From: Pisaster brevispinus
Lineage: Eukaryota; Echinodermata; Asteroidea; Forcipulatida; Asteriidae
Reading direction: 5' to 3'
Length of the DNA: 64,000 nucleotides
NCBI GenBank assembly: GCA_023634235.1
Contig: JAMKCF010000023.1
Span: 3,199,001 to 3,263,000 of the forward strand
The translations under genes and the position numbers were made by a program. This document shows positions 10,901-20,066 of the stretch, piece after piece. The first letter of the stretch is position 1, and the number at the start of each line of letters is the position of its first letter. Below the pieces are notes generated by a model, which worked only from the letters and a program-made list of their open reading frames with translations, was not told the DNA's origin and made no database searches.

Positions 10901-13900
10901 TGAATTTTTGGGCTTGCTGCCTTTTTGTCTGCATGCGGATTTTGGCACTTAACCTTTTGGAGACCATAGCGGCTGCAAACGGCCTGTTCTAAAATGAATG
11001 CCCATGGCGACTGAAAATGGCCAGAAGATCTAGTTCTATTCTGACTTGTTTGTGTCCCTCAAGTTGGTGTATGAAATTTCTCAAACAAAACAACAGTTCA
11101 TTTTTTTGATATTTTGCGGAAATTTTTCTCCAAAAAAAGGATAAGTGAAAAAGAAAACAGTAGTATGATATGTGGTACTGATTTTGTGATGAAACATTTA
11201 GGAGATGTGCCTGAAGTAAACAAAATGTTCAATTATTGGAACCGAATTACACATGTTTTCATAATACTTCTTTGTATATTTGTAACCCAAGATTGTAATT
11301 TCTCTTTGCAGTATTCCGGTATATTCTCACGTTCCAGAGAACACTATTAGAGCTTTCCAGAAAGGTGCAAGCCACGTAAGATGAAACACACTTTTATTTT
11401 ATTTGAGTCATTTGAGTAAAATTGCACTTAGCAGCAGTGTTTTATCCATTTGTAAGCAATTGATATAACATGGTTTTACCATTCACCGATGTGTAATAAG
11501 CAGTGCTTTTCTAGGTCTTGTGGACAAAAATCTACAGGCATTCTACTTGGGTGGGGTTCGAACCCACAACATTCTAGAGCAGGTTATATATAAACCAAAA
11601 TTCTCAAAGGTAGGGTCATAGATTGGTTTTTGTTAAGGTAATGCTGATTTGTAGGCACAATTAGAAAGAAAGATACAATAAAAGTTGTATGTGAAAGTTC
11701 CAGCTGAATACAGTTTCTACTTGCTTAGAAAACAGCAAAAATCGGTCACAGTATTTACACAAGAACGCCAAATCCATGTGAAGAAAAGTGACAGCAGGTA
11801 CCAACTGCATCCCTAGCCGCAGCATTCGCGAATGGACCAAAAACCATAAATCTGAGAAACGATTCAACAAATTCAAATGTTGTTGTGTGTAAAAATTTGG
11901 GGTCTCAAAATATTATTAACAGCTGCAGTGCTTTTCTTCAAGTAAGTCTTAATGGTCATTGCTTTTTGGAGTAGCTATGGGAAGTGATTTGTGCAGTTAC
12001 TTATTCCAATTGCTTGGGATTTTGCTGTGAAACCTTCCATTCATCAGAATCCTTCATCTTCCTCTCTCATTATTCTCCTTTCATCCAGGGTGCTGATTTT
12101 GTAGAGTTTGACGTCAACGTGACCAAGGATCTTGTTCCAATTGTTTATCATGATTGTGAAGCTAAACTATCTATGAAAGATGTATGTACCAACCACAGTT
12201 TCAATTTCTTTCTCTTCCATGCTCGGTCAGTCTCGTATGTTGAACATGTTCCATGTGGGTTTGAGTCTGGTCACGGCTCTTACTGTCTTTATTTGGCCTC
12301 CTCAGAACGATAATAGTTACCAAATTATTTTGATTTTACAACTCCTTTTGACTGGATGGTTTGACCACTCAATTGTGAAGTACTTTTTCTGACACAACAG
12401 TTCAAATATGAGGTCAATTTTACAGACTCTATTAAATGCCTTGAACATTTCATTTTAGAGTAAAATAAGTAATCTCTTGTCTATTCCTTTTCCTTTCATT
12501 TTCCGTTTCTCTTTCTCATTCCATTCTCTATTTCATTCCATTATTTTTCTTGTTCAATTTGTTCTCCCATTCGTTTCCCTTTCTTACTCCATTTTCTTCG
12601 TCATTCCATTACTGTATTCATTCCATTCTGTTTCTCATTCCATTCCTTTTCCCATTTCTTTCCCTTTTTTATTCTATTTCTCTTTCTCATTCCATTCGCT
12701 TTCCCATTTCATTTCTTTTCCCATTCTTTTCTCTTTCCCATTCCATGCCATTTCCCATTTTATTCCCTTTTTCATTTCATTTCTCTTTCTCATACACTCC
12801 CTCTTCCATTCCCATTCCATGCCATTTCCCATTTTATTCCCTTTCTCATTTCATTTCTCTTTCTCATTCCATTCCCTCTTCCATTCCCATTCCATGCCAT
12901 TTTCCATTTTATTCCCTTTTTATTTCATTTCTCATTCCCGTTCCCATTTCATTACTTTTCTATGCCATAACTTTCTTTGCATTATTTCGTTGCTTTCTCA
13001 TGTTGCTCAGACATCTCAAGACAGTTCAGCGCCACTGAAGTTGCCATTTTGGGCGATGACTCTGGATCAACTCAGGTCACTTAGGGTAAGTTAAGTTCGT
13101 GTCGAACAAAACTGTGGCAATATTTACTTCTTTTGGTATTCAGGGCTTGAACTTCAAAAAGTCGGCACTAGACCCGTAGACCCTGCCGTAACACGCTACA
13201 CACTGTAAAGTCTGGGTGGATATATATTTATGTCAGCCATCTGGCTGCCAGCAAAACATGAGGAAAAATCAAGGTTGTTCTGGGCATTTAAAAACGTCCA
13301 CCGTAAGTCTGTAAACAACAAAATTTTGGACAAAGATGTCATCCAATGTGAAGTGGTTACAGCACAATATGAATACTGATGTTATTGTTATAATTTTTTT
13401 CTTTCTGTTTTTTGTAGAACGGTTATCCTTTTGTGGTTGATGAGGTGTTACCGTATCACTCCAAACAGGGTAAGAATTTACACATCAACTGATATGCCAC
13501 ATGCCGCAATTGGTTATCAGTTTTCTTGTCCTGTCAGTGACATCTAGATCTTCCTTAGTCCACTCCACAATACCCCCACTATACCTCATCAAAGACACGG
13601 CCCATGTGTTAATCTCCTTTATCATGCTCCCCCTGTTTAGTTTGGATTTAAAACATTTTTTTCACCAACCTGATATATTCTGCCCTTAGCCTTACCTTTG
13701 ATTCCTTGTGAAGGACATGGTCGGACTCAAGTACACCAAGATACCGATAACTCTCTTCCCCACCCAAAGCCCTCATTTATGCACCATCTGGCAGAACGAT
13801 ACCATCGGAATGTACCCTCTTTCCCCTCTTCATGGTCATTGAACACATTCCCAGTTGCAGAGCCAGGACTTTTTCGGTGTGGGGGGGGGCATTACTTTTA

Positions 13901-16900
13901 AGTGAAGGGGGGGGCGAGAGGGGATGGGTTTCTCGGGGATATGCTTTTATTTTGGAAGGGAACACTGCAAGGGGCCAGCAGCCTCTTAAGGCATTTTGTG
14001 GCTGCCGTAGCTATCCCGATTGCAACCATTCACTACATTTTGATCATACAAAAACGCATTTTCCTCTTTTTTTTCCTCTCTACTTTTTCTCTTTACTTTT
14101 GTTAGCACTTTCGCGTTTTTTAATGTTGGGGGTGGGGGCACCTCGGGGGGGCAGTGGAAATTTGTTGGTGGGGTACGTGCCAGCACTCACCATCCTCAGA
14201 ATCATGTTTATTTTGTTTTGTAACAGTCTTTGTATATACCATTTTACTTTTCTATCTATTCTATTTACAAAAAAAAAAAAAAAAAAAAAAACAATACCTC
14301 TTTTTTTTTAAGGTGAGTCTCATATTTTGAGTGAAGCTGATTGGCCAGAAGAGATTAGACCCTTCCCAGAATTGCAACAGGTAGGCTGTGGTTGGGAAAC
14401 TAGTGGGAGAGTGTTTTCCTAAAAGTATTTTATGTTTACTTGACTCCAACCATTCCAGTCCCCTTCAGCCAACCATAATCCCTCAGCTTTTAACCAAGAA
14501 TAATTTGATTTTGCCAAAACTACTCCTGTCAATAAGTTTCCTACAAGACTTGCTTGTACAACCTTCTAAAGCAAACTTAAGTTTTACTGTCTTCAAAGTG
14601 GGCTCTTGTCACTTGGCACACCCGGTGGTCTAGCTGTGAGCCGCTGCACTGGAATGCCAGGGTCGTGGGTTTGAATCCCACCTGAGTAACCTAGTTTGTT
14701 TCCGTAGGTCTTGGAAAGCACAGTGCTTCTTTCTAAGTGTAAGTCTTAATAACTCACTATCGTTGTTTTCACATGAATTTGTTTGTGGTCGATTATGGGA
14801 AAAGTGCGTGTTTGAAGTATAAATTGAAATTGTATAATTGATGTTGCCATTATATGTATTTAATTTGAGTGATGTTGTATGTGTGTGTCTTACAGGTGCT
14901 CCATTTACTACCAATCCACTGTGGAGCCAATATTGAAGTGAAGTACCCAATGATCATGGTAAGAGGTAAAGCATAACAAAAGTAATACCATGCTACCCTC
15001 CCCTCTGCAAATATTCCTATACCCTGTCACACTCTTTCCCTCTTGTAACAGGCCCCCCTTTTTTCTCGGAAATCCTCTGTACAACGAAGAGACAATTGGA
15101 GGAGAGGGGGGGTACACAATGCCACACATCGAGCACCAACTGACAAAAATACCAGTTTTACCAACATTGTTTACCGTCAAGTTTCTAAAAGAAAGAATGA
15201 CCAGAGGAGGGCCTTACAACTAGCAGCGAGGCTGACATAGTCGCCATACGTCACCCAGTGGTCTAGTGCCCTGTACTCAAGGTCAAGGAGTTATCAGAGA
15301 GTGGGGTTCAGGTCCCAGTCATTGCACGTTTGTTGTTGAGCAAGACCACCATTACCTTCCAGCTAGCTAGAATCCTTGCTTCTGATTGGTCAACAGCATT
15401 TTCCCACAACAATTTTGTTCTGTTATGAATTGTTTTGGAAATTGGAACATCTTTTGCAATGGCTCTTTGTATTACTATTCAAAAATTATGGCTCCAGTCC
15501 AACCGGCCGTAGGAGGTACCATTAAGATGGGTGTAATAGGCAGGAAAAAACCGGATAGACAAGGTGTTCTACGCCAACACACTGCTCTCATACAGACATA
15601 GGCTTCTGCTATTGCTTTACCTTTGACCTCAAAGCGGAGCCCACTTACATTTACCTATCCTGTCCGCCATTTTAATAATAATAATAATAGTGGCAATTTA
15701 TAATGCGCCATGTCTGTCTAAAAGACACTCCTGGCGCAGGAGAGATGCCGAAACCAGATTGCAAAGAGTATAGTTAAGCACAAAAATAAGTTTTCAAATG
15801 GGTTTTGAAGCTGGAATAGGTAGTGATTTGTCAGAGTTTAGGGGGGAGTTCGTTCCATAGTGATGGGCCAGAGTGTGAGAAGGATCGAGCTCCCCATGAA
15901 TGGCGTGTGCGTGGAATGTGTAGAAGTTTGGTGTCAGATGATCTGAGCTGCCTGGGTGGTGCATGAAGATGTAGCAGGTTCTGGATGTACGTTGGTGCCG
16001 TGCCCTGGAGAGACTGATACACCAGAAGGAGAATTTTGAAGTCGATGCGCTTTTGAACCGGGAGCCAGTGCAGAGCCTTGGGAGTCAAAATCTACACAAA
16101 GGAATTGACTCCCGAAATAGGAAATGGCAGATGTGCATTTCGGGGAGGTGCCATGTTGTGCAAGGGGGTCAGTAGTGTGCGCTATTTAGTAAACAGGAAA
16201 TATTTTTAACTGAGCAATAGAGCAATCCCACCTGATCTTTGGCAGGGATTTAAACACAGGGATCCTGATTAGCAACAAGCTTGATCTCATGTGGTCACGG
16301 AATAAACTTGTAATGGTGACCTAGAAAAATTAATGAGCGCTTTGAGATGCCTGTAAAAAAGGTGCTTTATATGATTTATTTATGATCATTAATAACTAGC
16401 ACTAAGCAGTTTTTCTTTAAGGTTTTAGAGTTTATGTCAAGAAAATTTTGGTATACTCCAAGGTGTGCCGACTTGGTCTCAAATACCAATGGGTTGAGGA
16501 CACTAGTTGGCAGTAGAATTCATTTCTACCGAAAATGTGTGCAAGCTCAGAAATTATAACTTCTGACTGGCACCCCGAACAAAGTTATTGACTAAACCGC
16601 CAACATTTGGGCTAGATAGATCAGTTGGTAGAGCGCCAGCACGATAATCCGGAGGTGGCAGGTTCAAGTTCCACTCTAGTCAATTTTTCTTCGTTTGACC
16701 CGAAATTAAGCTTAGAAGAACTAGTAAACATTGGACCTTTATCTGCTGCCACCAAGTTTTCCAATCTCTCCCTTTCCAATTCTTTTATTTTTTACAGAAG
16801 GATAACACCAAAGAAAGTGAGTTCCCACCACCAAATAGAAATACAATCGTTGACACTATTCTAAACATTGTACTGAGGCATGGCGGGGAGAGAAGGATTG

Positions 16901-18923
16901 TATTTTCAGCATTTGATCCTGAAATTTGCACTATGTAAGTACCTTAATCACGTCACAGTGGGATTAAACAACGTTTCCATGCCTCTCTGCGGGATTGTTT
17001 TTTGTAAATTCACTCGGAACAAAAGATTTTTTTTCTTCAGAATACTGTTTACAAAATGAAACAATGACTAAACCAAGTATATAGAGACAGCACAAGTCTC
17101 ATAAAATGCACTGGGATTTTTCAATAGAAGTGGTGTTGTGATTGCTGATAGTGATGGAGTGTGTTTGCTTCTGAGTTTAACCCCTTGAATCTTTGAAGTT
17201 TGCCAGTGTTTAAATCAATATTTATACCACTTTCATGTGATCTTTACGTTCTCTGAATGGTATCAGGTTGCGTCTGAAGCAGAACAAGTACCCAGTGAAC
17301 TATTTGAACTATGGCAGGACGGACAAATACTTGTGTTACAAAGACCCGCGGAGTAACACTGTGACCAACGCAATGTGCTTTGCTCTGTCTGAAGAGATGG
17401 CAGTAAGTACAGCAGCAAAATACAAAGAGTTTTCTGAATTTGTAGGACTGTGATTTACAATCCAAGGCCTGGAATTTCATCTTTTAAAGGGCAAGGCCAT
17501 TCTCATTTTTCGAAGGGCAAAGGGAAAATCTGGAAAAATCTTGTGAACCCTTGCACTATGCATAGCGCACTTGCTGGCACATATCCTGTCCGCCATTTTG
17601 GAGTCAAAATGTACACAAAGGAATTGACTCCCAAAATGAAGGAAATTGTCACAAGAAAATAGTGGGAAAAAACTTAATTGTGTTTTCACTCTTTTAGAAT
17701 ATCTTGAAATCAAAACTAATTGGTCTACTCATTTTTCAAAGGCTTGGCATTCAATTTGGGCAAAGCAATTCTAAAGGAAATTTCCCAACATGAATACCTT
17801 CATGTAAGTTATGTGTAAATCTGTGAAGATGTATTTTGTAAGCTAATGTTGTTCGCACCCTAAAATTTTGATGATGTATGATTTTAGGGACTGGTGTGTC
17901 ACAACGACGATATCATCAGAGAACCTTCAATACTCCAAGCAGCAAATGATCGGGGCCTTGTGGTGTTTGTGTGGGGTGAAGACAACAACAACCCAGACCT
18001 TGTGAAGTTACTGAAAGACATGGGTGTGCAAGGCATTATACATGACAGGTGGGTATTGTCTTGTATTTGAGTCCAAAGTCCTTGGTGTCGAGTCCAAGTC
18101 TAAGATGAGATCGGAGTCATTTGGGTCAAGTCCCAGTCATGAGTCACGAAGACACAGTCTGGGTCCCAGTCCAATTCCTGTATGTTGAGTCCGAGTCAGT
18201 TGAGTCAAGCTTGAGTCTGAGTCATGAGTCACAAAGGTGCAGTCTGGGTCCCAGTCCAAGTCCTCATTGTGGAGTCTGAGTCAGTTGAGTCAAGCTTGAG
18301 TCTGAGTCATGAGTCACAAAGGTACAATCTGAGCCCAAATTCAAGTCTTCACAGTCATTGTGGGGTCTGAGTCAGTTGAGTCAAGCTTGAGTCTGAGTCA
18401 TGAGTCACACAGGTGCAGTCTGGGTCCCAGTCCAATTCCTCATTTTGGAGTCTGAGTCAGTTGAGTCAAGCTTGAGCCCGAGTCATGAGTCATGTAGGTA
18501 CAGTCCGAGTCCCAGTCCAAGTCCTCATTGTGGGGTCTCAGTCAGTTGAGTCAAGCTTGAGTCTGAGTCAAGTCCAAGTCCTCAAGGGAGATTTGCCTTA
18601 CTGATGAAGTTTACCTTAATTATTTGAATCCAAGAATTTCAGCTAAAATTTGTTTCCTTCATCATATCAACAACTTATAAATGAGGGGGTGCTAGGTGGC
18701 AGCAGACTTACCAGAACAAAAAATTGCTGTTCTCATAGCGTGCGGCTGTGCGCACCCTCAGAAATTCGGGAAAAAAAAGAGAAATTGCTTGTTGTCAGCG
18801 GCCACCTGTCATTTCTTATTCTAACAGCTCACTGTGTGCGCTAAATTGAACTTTTCTAAATGCATTTTCAATTACAGGGTAAGCTTGAATCCTGAAAACA
18901 GCCCAAACATCTATCTTCAATAA
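4829..18923 (+). CDS. GPCPD1: Glycerophosphocholine phosphodiesterase GPCPD1 (GDE5), 17 coding exons
   Basis: The cytosolic enzyme family hydrolyses glycerophosphocholine to choline and glycerol-3-phosphate. Coding exons: 4835-4989, 5723-5862, 6893-6934, 7333-7562, 8441-8551, 9125-9281, 10083-10233, 11312-11375, 12089-12181, 13011-13085, 13418-13469, 14313-14380, 14896-14958, 16798-16934, 17267-17402, 17888-18048, 18878-18923. All junctions are GT-AG and phase-compatible, summing to 1881 bases (626 residues; human is 672). Residues 2 to about 98 form a CBM20 starch-binding domain ([18 protein letters not shown]). The GDPD domain has HRG at 314-316, PENT at 337-340, VEFD at 355-358, HD at 371-372 and NIEVK at 458-462, so all catalytic motifs are present. 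The start is the first in-frame ATG after the acceptor at 4827-4828. Confidence 0.93.
5142..5345. repeat. Interspersed repeat, copy 1 of a pair in GPCPD1 introns
   Basis: Shares AAAGGTAGGGTC, AGAAAGATACA, CTTGCT-AGAAAAC-GCAAAA and GTGACAGC-GGTACCAAC blocks in order with 11608-11815. Confidence 0.65.
5723..5862 (+). CDS. GPCPD1: GPCPD1 exon 2 (CBM20, second half)
   Basis: Encodes [19 protein letters not shown] and the rest of the domain, ending phase 1. The donor GTTAAT is weak, and a 24-bp tandem array carrying GTAAGG follows seven bases later. Confidence 0.9.
5870..5969. repeat. 24-bp tandem repeat, four units
   Basis: The unit AGGCCTTGGTCTCTAGTAAG plus GGCA repeats four times with one substitution. 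It begins seven bases after the exon 2 donor of GPCPD1, and each unit holds a donor-like GTAAGG. Confidence 0.95.
6893..6934 (+). CDS. GPCPD1: GPCPD1 exon 3 (42 bp)
   Basis: Encodes [13 protein letters not shown], matching the conserved DDGQFG segment that follows the starch-binding domain. Acceptor TTTTTTTTGACAG, donor GTGAGT. Confidence 0.88.
6988..7068. repeat. Two-copy tandem duplication
   Basis: CCACTAAGCCC-CTACCCAGCCCTC occurs twice about 42 bp apart in intron 3. Confidence 0.7.
7333..7562 (+). CDS. GPCPD1: GPCPD1 exon 4 (inter-domain)
   Basis: Encodes [18 protein letters not shown], matching the family segment GWLTCQTEIRLRL, followed by a Ser-rich region of low conservation. Ends phase 0 at donor GTGAGT. 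Confidence 0.9.
7750..8035 (+). mobile_element. tRNA-derived SINE, copy 1
   Basis: The tRNA-like head has GTGGCCAAGTGGTTAAGAGC (A-box like) and GGGTTCGAGTCCCGG (B-box like). It is followed by a body with GATGGGACTTAAAGC and TTGGTCCCATGTG, and a tail resembling GGCGCTACATAAAG. The body resembles a conserved SINE central domain found in several animal groups. It lies in GPCPD1 intron 4. Confidence 0.8.
8441..8551 (+). CDS. GPCPD1: GPCPD1 exon 5
   Basis: Encodes 37 residues including [13 protein letters not shown], equivalent to the family EYSIQTMEPDN segment. Phase 0 on both sides. Confidence 0.85.
8725..8935 (+). mobile_element. tRNA-derived SINE, copy 2 (damaged 5' end)
   Basis: Shares AAGCTCTGGTGTTTCTGAT, GGGTTCGAGTCCCGGTC and GGATGGGACATTAAGCCGTA with 7750-8035 in the same orientation. 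The A-box part is degraded. Confidence 0.75.
9125..9281 (+). CDS. GPCPD1: GPCPD1 exon 6
   Basis: Encodes [20 protein letters not shown] through TQIVGVLS, corresponding to the region before the catalytic domain where the human protein has GTACLLSST and LTLPIMS. Ends phase 1. Confidence 0.85.
9820..9995. repeat. Repeat rich in GGACCAGT / ACTGGTCC, related to 38460-38680
   Basis: Multiple direct and inverted CAGCGGACCAGT-like and ACTGGTCC-like segments. The copy near 38.5 kb shares TTTTAACACTAGCCAG-like blocks and the same vocabulary. Confidence 0.4.
10083..10233 (+). CDS. GPCPD1: GPCPD1 exon 7 (catalytic HRG motif)
   Basis: Encodes the start of the GDPD domain: [18 protein letters not shown]. 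His and Arg of HRG are catalytic in this family. Ends phase 2 at donor GTAAGA. Confidence 0.93.
10440..10690 (-). repeat. Interspersed repeat, family also at 19.3 and 26.7 kb
   Basis: On the reverse strand it shares GGACAAGTTG, CGAGATTCCAGCATA, AGATTATCAGCTGTG and AACCCTG-like blocks with 19285-19600 (-) and 26740-27010 (+). It lies in GPCPD1 intron 7. Confidence 0.6.
11312..11375 (+). CDS. GPCPD1: GPCPD1 exon 8 (PENT motif)
   Basis: Encodes [16 protein letters not shown], the conserved PENT segment that follows HRG in all GDPD enzymes. Confidence 0.93.
11608..11815. repeat. Interspersed repeat, copy 2
   Basis: Second copy of the repeat described at 5142-5345, about 70 percent alike by eye, in intron 8 of GPCPD1. 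Confidence 0.6.
12089..12181 (+). CDS. GPCPD1: GPCPD1 exon 9 (metal-binding and catalytic HD)
   Basis: Encodes [20 protein letters not shown] followed by HD. The Glu and Asp of VEFD bind metal and the His of HD is catalytic in the family. Confidence 0.95.
12479..12965. repeat. Pyrimidine-rich degenerate tandem array
   Basis: About 490 bp of variants of TTTCTCATTCCATTCCC, with a longer block containing CCATGCCATTTCCCATTTTA repeated three times. It fills GPCPD1 intron 9 and produces long spurious open frames rich in Phe, Ser and His. Confidence 0.95.
13011..13085 (+). CDS. GPCPD1: GPCPD1 exon 10
   Basis: Encodes [15 protein letters not shown], matching the family IPVKELTFDQLQLLK. Phase 0 on both sides. 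It follows a 480-bp pyrimidine-rich array in the upstream intron. Confidence 0.9.
13418..13469 (+). CDS. GPCPD1: GPCPD1 exon 11 (52 bp)
   Basis: Encodes [17 protein letters not shown], a variable loop in the family. Support is the splice sites and the phase fit (phase 0 in, phase 1 out). Confidence 0.75.
13852..14182 (+). mobile_element. hAT-like non-autonomous element, copy 1
   Basis: Starts CAGTTGCAGAGCCAGGACTT, followed by G runs and ATGCTTTTATTTTGGAAGGG. It ends near GCAGTGGAAATTTGTTGGTG. The same blocks in the same order make up the reverse-oriented element at 20067-20725. The CAGTGGCG-type end is typical of hAT transposons. It lies in intron 11 of GPCPD1. Confidence 0.65.
14313..14380 (+). 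CDS. GPCPD1: GPCPD1 exon 12
   Basis: Encodes [16 protein letters not shown], corresponding to the family NQPFPSLKM segment. The acceptor follows a T run. Confidence 0.88.
14616..14735 (+). mobile_element. tRNA-like SINE fragment
   Basis: CACCCGGTGGTCTAGCTGTG and GTCGTGGGTTTGAATCCCAC resemble tRNA A and B boxes in correct spacing. It is truncated downstream and lies in intron 12 of GPCPD1. Confidence 0.55.
14896..14958 (+). CDS. GPCPD1: GPCPD1 exon 13 (NIEVK motif)
   Basis: Encodes [24 protein letters not shown] corresponds to family NIEIK, which contributes to the active site. Confidence 0.9.
15247..15358 (+). mobile_element. tRNA-like SINE fragment
   Basis: CACCCAGTGGTCTAGTGCCC and GGGGTTCAGGTCCCAGTC, then TGAGCAAGACCACCATTACC. 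This is the same layout as the copies at 7.75 and 8.7 kb, but more diverged. Confidence 0.5.
15672..16080 (-). mobile_element. 5'-truncated non-LTR retrotransposon, C-terminal RT fragment
   Basis: On the reverse strand, [40 protein letters not shown] and [10 protein letters not shown] are the classic C-terminal signature of CR1/L2-type LINE ORF2. The frame ends in a stop soon after, followed by an untranslated stretch and an (ATT)n tail at about 15673-15687. It is inserted inside another repeat whose uninterrupted copy lies at 17582-17645. It lies in GPCPD1 intron 13. Confidence 0.85.
16545..16720 (+). mobile_element. tRNA-Lys/Ile-like SINE, copy A
   Basis: The tRNA-like core is at 16609-16682: GATCAGTTGGTAGAGCGCC and AGGTTCAAGTTCCACTCTAG. 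It shares flanks (CTTCTGACTGGCACCCC upstream) with the reverse copy at 57560-57735, so it is a mobile repeat and not a tRNA gene. It lies in GPCPD1 intron 13, close to exon 14. Confidence 0.7.
16798..16934 (+). CDS. GPCPD1: GPCPD1 exon 14
   Basis: Encodes [20 protein letters not shown] followed by [10 protein letters not shown], matching the family GKRRIVFSSFDADICTM. Ends phase 2. Confidence 0.95.
17267..17402 (+). CDS. GPCPD1: GPCPD1 exon 15
   Basis: Encodes [20 protein letters not shown] through [10 protein letters not shown], matching the family RQKQNKYPILFLTQGKS and AMSFAQFENLL. Joins directly to the exon at 17888 without a gap against the human protein. Confidence 0.95.
17582..17645. 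repeat. Uninterrupted copy of the repeat that hosts the LINE at 15.7 kb
   Basis: ATCCTGTCCGCCATTTTGGA then GTCAAAATGTACACAAAGGA. The same sequence is split at 15660-15671 and 16081-16125 by the LINE fragment. It also contains an inverted pair (GGAGTCAAAAT / ATTGACTCC). Confidence 0.7.
17888..18048 (+). CDS. GPCPD1: GPCPD1 exon 16
   Basis: Encodes [14 protein letters not shown] and [20 protein letters not shown], equivalent to the family VHTEDLLRNPS and GLVIFCWGDDTNDP. Ends phase 2. Confidence 0.95.
18066..18590. repeat. Tandem array of about 87 bp units in the last GPCPD1 intron
   Basis: Around five units each contain GAGTCAGTTGAGTCAAGCTT, GAGTCATGAGTCAC, GTGCAGTCTGGGTCCCAGTC and CAAGTCCTCATTGTGG. 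Units are built from GAGTC/CAGTC words and diverge by a few percent. Confidence 0.92.
18878..18923 (+). CDS. GPCPD1: GPCPD1 last coding exon
   Basis: Encodes [14 protein letters not shown] and stop TAA at 18921-18923, about 50 residues shorter at the C-terminus than the human protein. AATAAA at 18919-18924 overlaps the stop codon and is unlikely to be the working polyadenylation signal. Confidence 0.88.
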
Positions 18924-19284
18924 AAGGGTTCTGCGAGAAACTTAATTGTGGCATAAAAGATGAAGAAACTAAACAACATAAAACCTCAGAGAAAACTGCT
19001 CCAACAAGACAGTTTGCTACCGTGAGATCAGCAACTGTTTAAGTATCATCATGTTGGAGTGAAGGGTGGGACTATCGGCAGGGAAGGAGGGGGGGTCATT
19101 TAAAAATGCCTCCACATCCAAAATGTACTTTTGGACGATCGTCTTCCGGAACTTGTATGTTTAAATATTTTTAAAGATTTGTAACAATTTTGGGTCGTTC
19201 TTCCCAAAAACCTTTTCCATACCTCTGCACGGTTTTATTTTTTGGGGGGCTTGTGGAGTAATCGTTTTTCTTTGAAAATATCAT
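18924..19284 (+). other. GPCPD1: 3' UTR and flank of GPCPD1
   Basis: Non-coding. No clear downstream AATAAA was seen apart from the one overlapping the stop, so the transcript end could not be placed. Confidence 0.4.
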
Positions 19285-19640
19285 TGACTTGTCAATAATG
19301 AAACCCCCGACTTGACAAAGGAAAGACAACATAAGTTCTCATAATAAGCAACAGGGTTTGTTGTTTTCATGTTATGAGTATGTGTTCTCCGTGAATTGCA
19401 AACCCTGTAAGCCACGGCCAATAATCTGACATGTGCTGGAATCTCTGAACACTTGGACTCACCACCCATTGAGCTGAATACAATAACAAACAAAGGTGGC
19501 AACTTGTCCATTCTTGTATGCCACATTTGTATAACAAAAGGACAAAGGCATGAAATGCAAAAAAATGAGGGCATTCCAAAATTGTTCCAGGCAGGAAAAA
19601 CTGTCTGCCGGAAGCTAGTTTAGATTGTTGGATATGCACG
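19285..19640 (-). repeat. Interspersed repeat, second copy of the 10.4 kb family
   Basis: On the reverse strand GAATGGACAAGTTGCCACC, GAGATTCCAGCACATG and CTTTCCTTTGTCAAGTCGGG align in order with 26740-27010 and 10440-10690. Confidence 0.6.
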
Positions 19641-19739
19641 TCACCTGATATGACAAGAATAAGTTACTATGTCAGATGATGGTGTTTTTTAGCAGGGAGG
19701 TGTTTGTTGAGTTATAATGTTTTGTATTGAGATAATACA

Positions 19740-20060
19740 AAAAAATAGCCGTGTTAGTCTGATAGATAAAACAAGGAAGGTAGTGGTTGCACTTTAAGAC
19801 TAACTAATTACATAAAAAACTGCATGAGCTTTCGTAGCAACAACTACTTCATCAGATGCAAAGAAAAGAGATGTATTGATCAAGGACATAATAGGGACCG
19901 TTGTTTCCCTGTCCTACTACCAGGAGTAGATTCCCTAGTCACTAGTCACTGATTCCACCTTTTGTTATTGGATTCATTCACCCATTACCTTCTTGTATAT
20001 ACACCCGTACTTGGCTTGTCCCCTTCATTGCATCTGATGAAGTAGTTGTTGCTACAAATG
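19740..20060. mobile_element. Foldback element with CAACAACTACTTCATCAGATG arms
   Basis: GTAGCAACAACTACTTCATC plus AGATGCAA (about 19832-19859) is mirrored by GATGAAGTAGTTGTTGCTAC (about 20035-20056). The outer part AGCCGTGTTAGTCTGATAGA and GCACTTTAAGACTAAC resembles, from memory, a repeat seen in distant animals including reptiles; I cannot name it. The right arm is interrupted by the element at 20067-20725. Confidence 0.6.
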
Positions 20061-20066
20061 CAAAGC

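Noticed and set aside
12477..13094. 205- and 162-residue ORFs rich in Phe, Ser and His
   Set aside because: They arise from the pyrimidine-rich tandem array in GPCPD1 intron 9; only the final part overlaps a real exon, in a different context.
13832..14311. 159-residue ORF in GPCPD1 intron 11
   Set aside because: Runs through G runs, T runs and an A run of a hAT-like element; no family features.
17477..17713. ORFs around 17450-17713 between GPCPD1 exons
   Set aside because: They sit in an interspersed repeat that recurs at 15.66/16.08 kb without an open frame.
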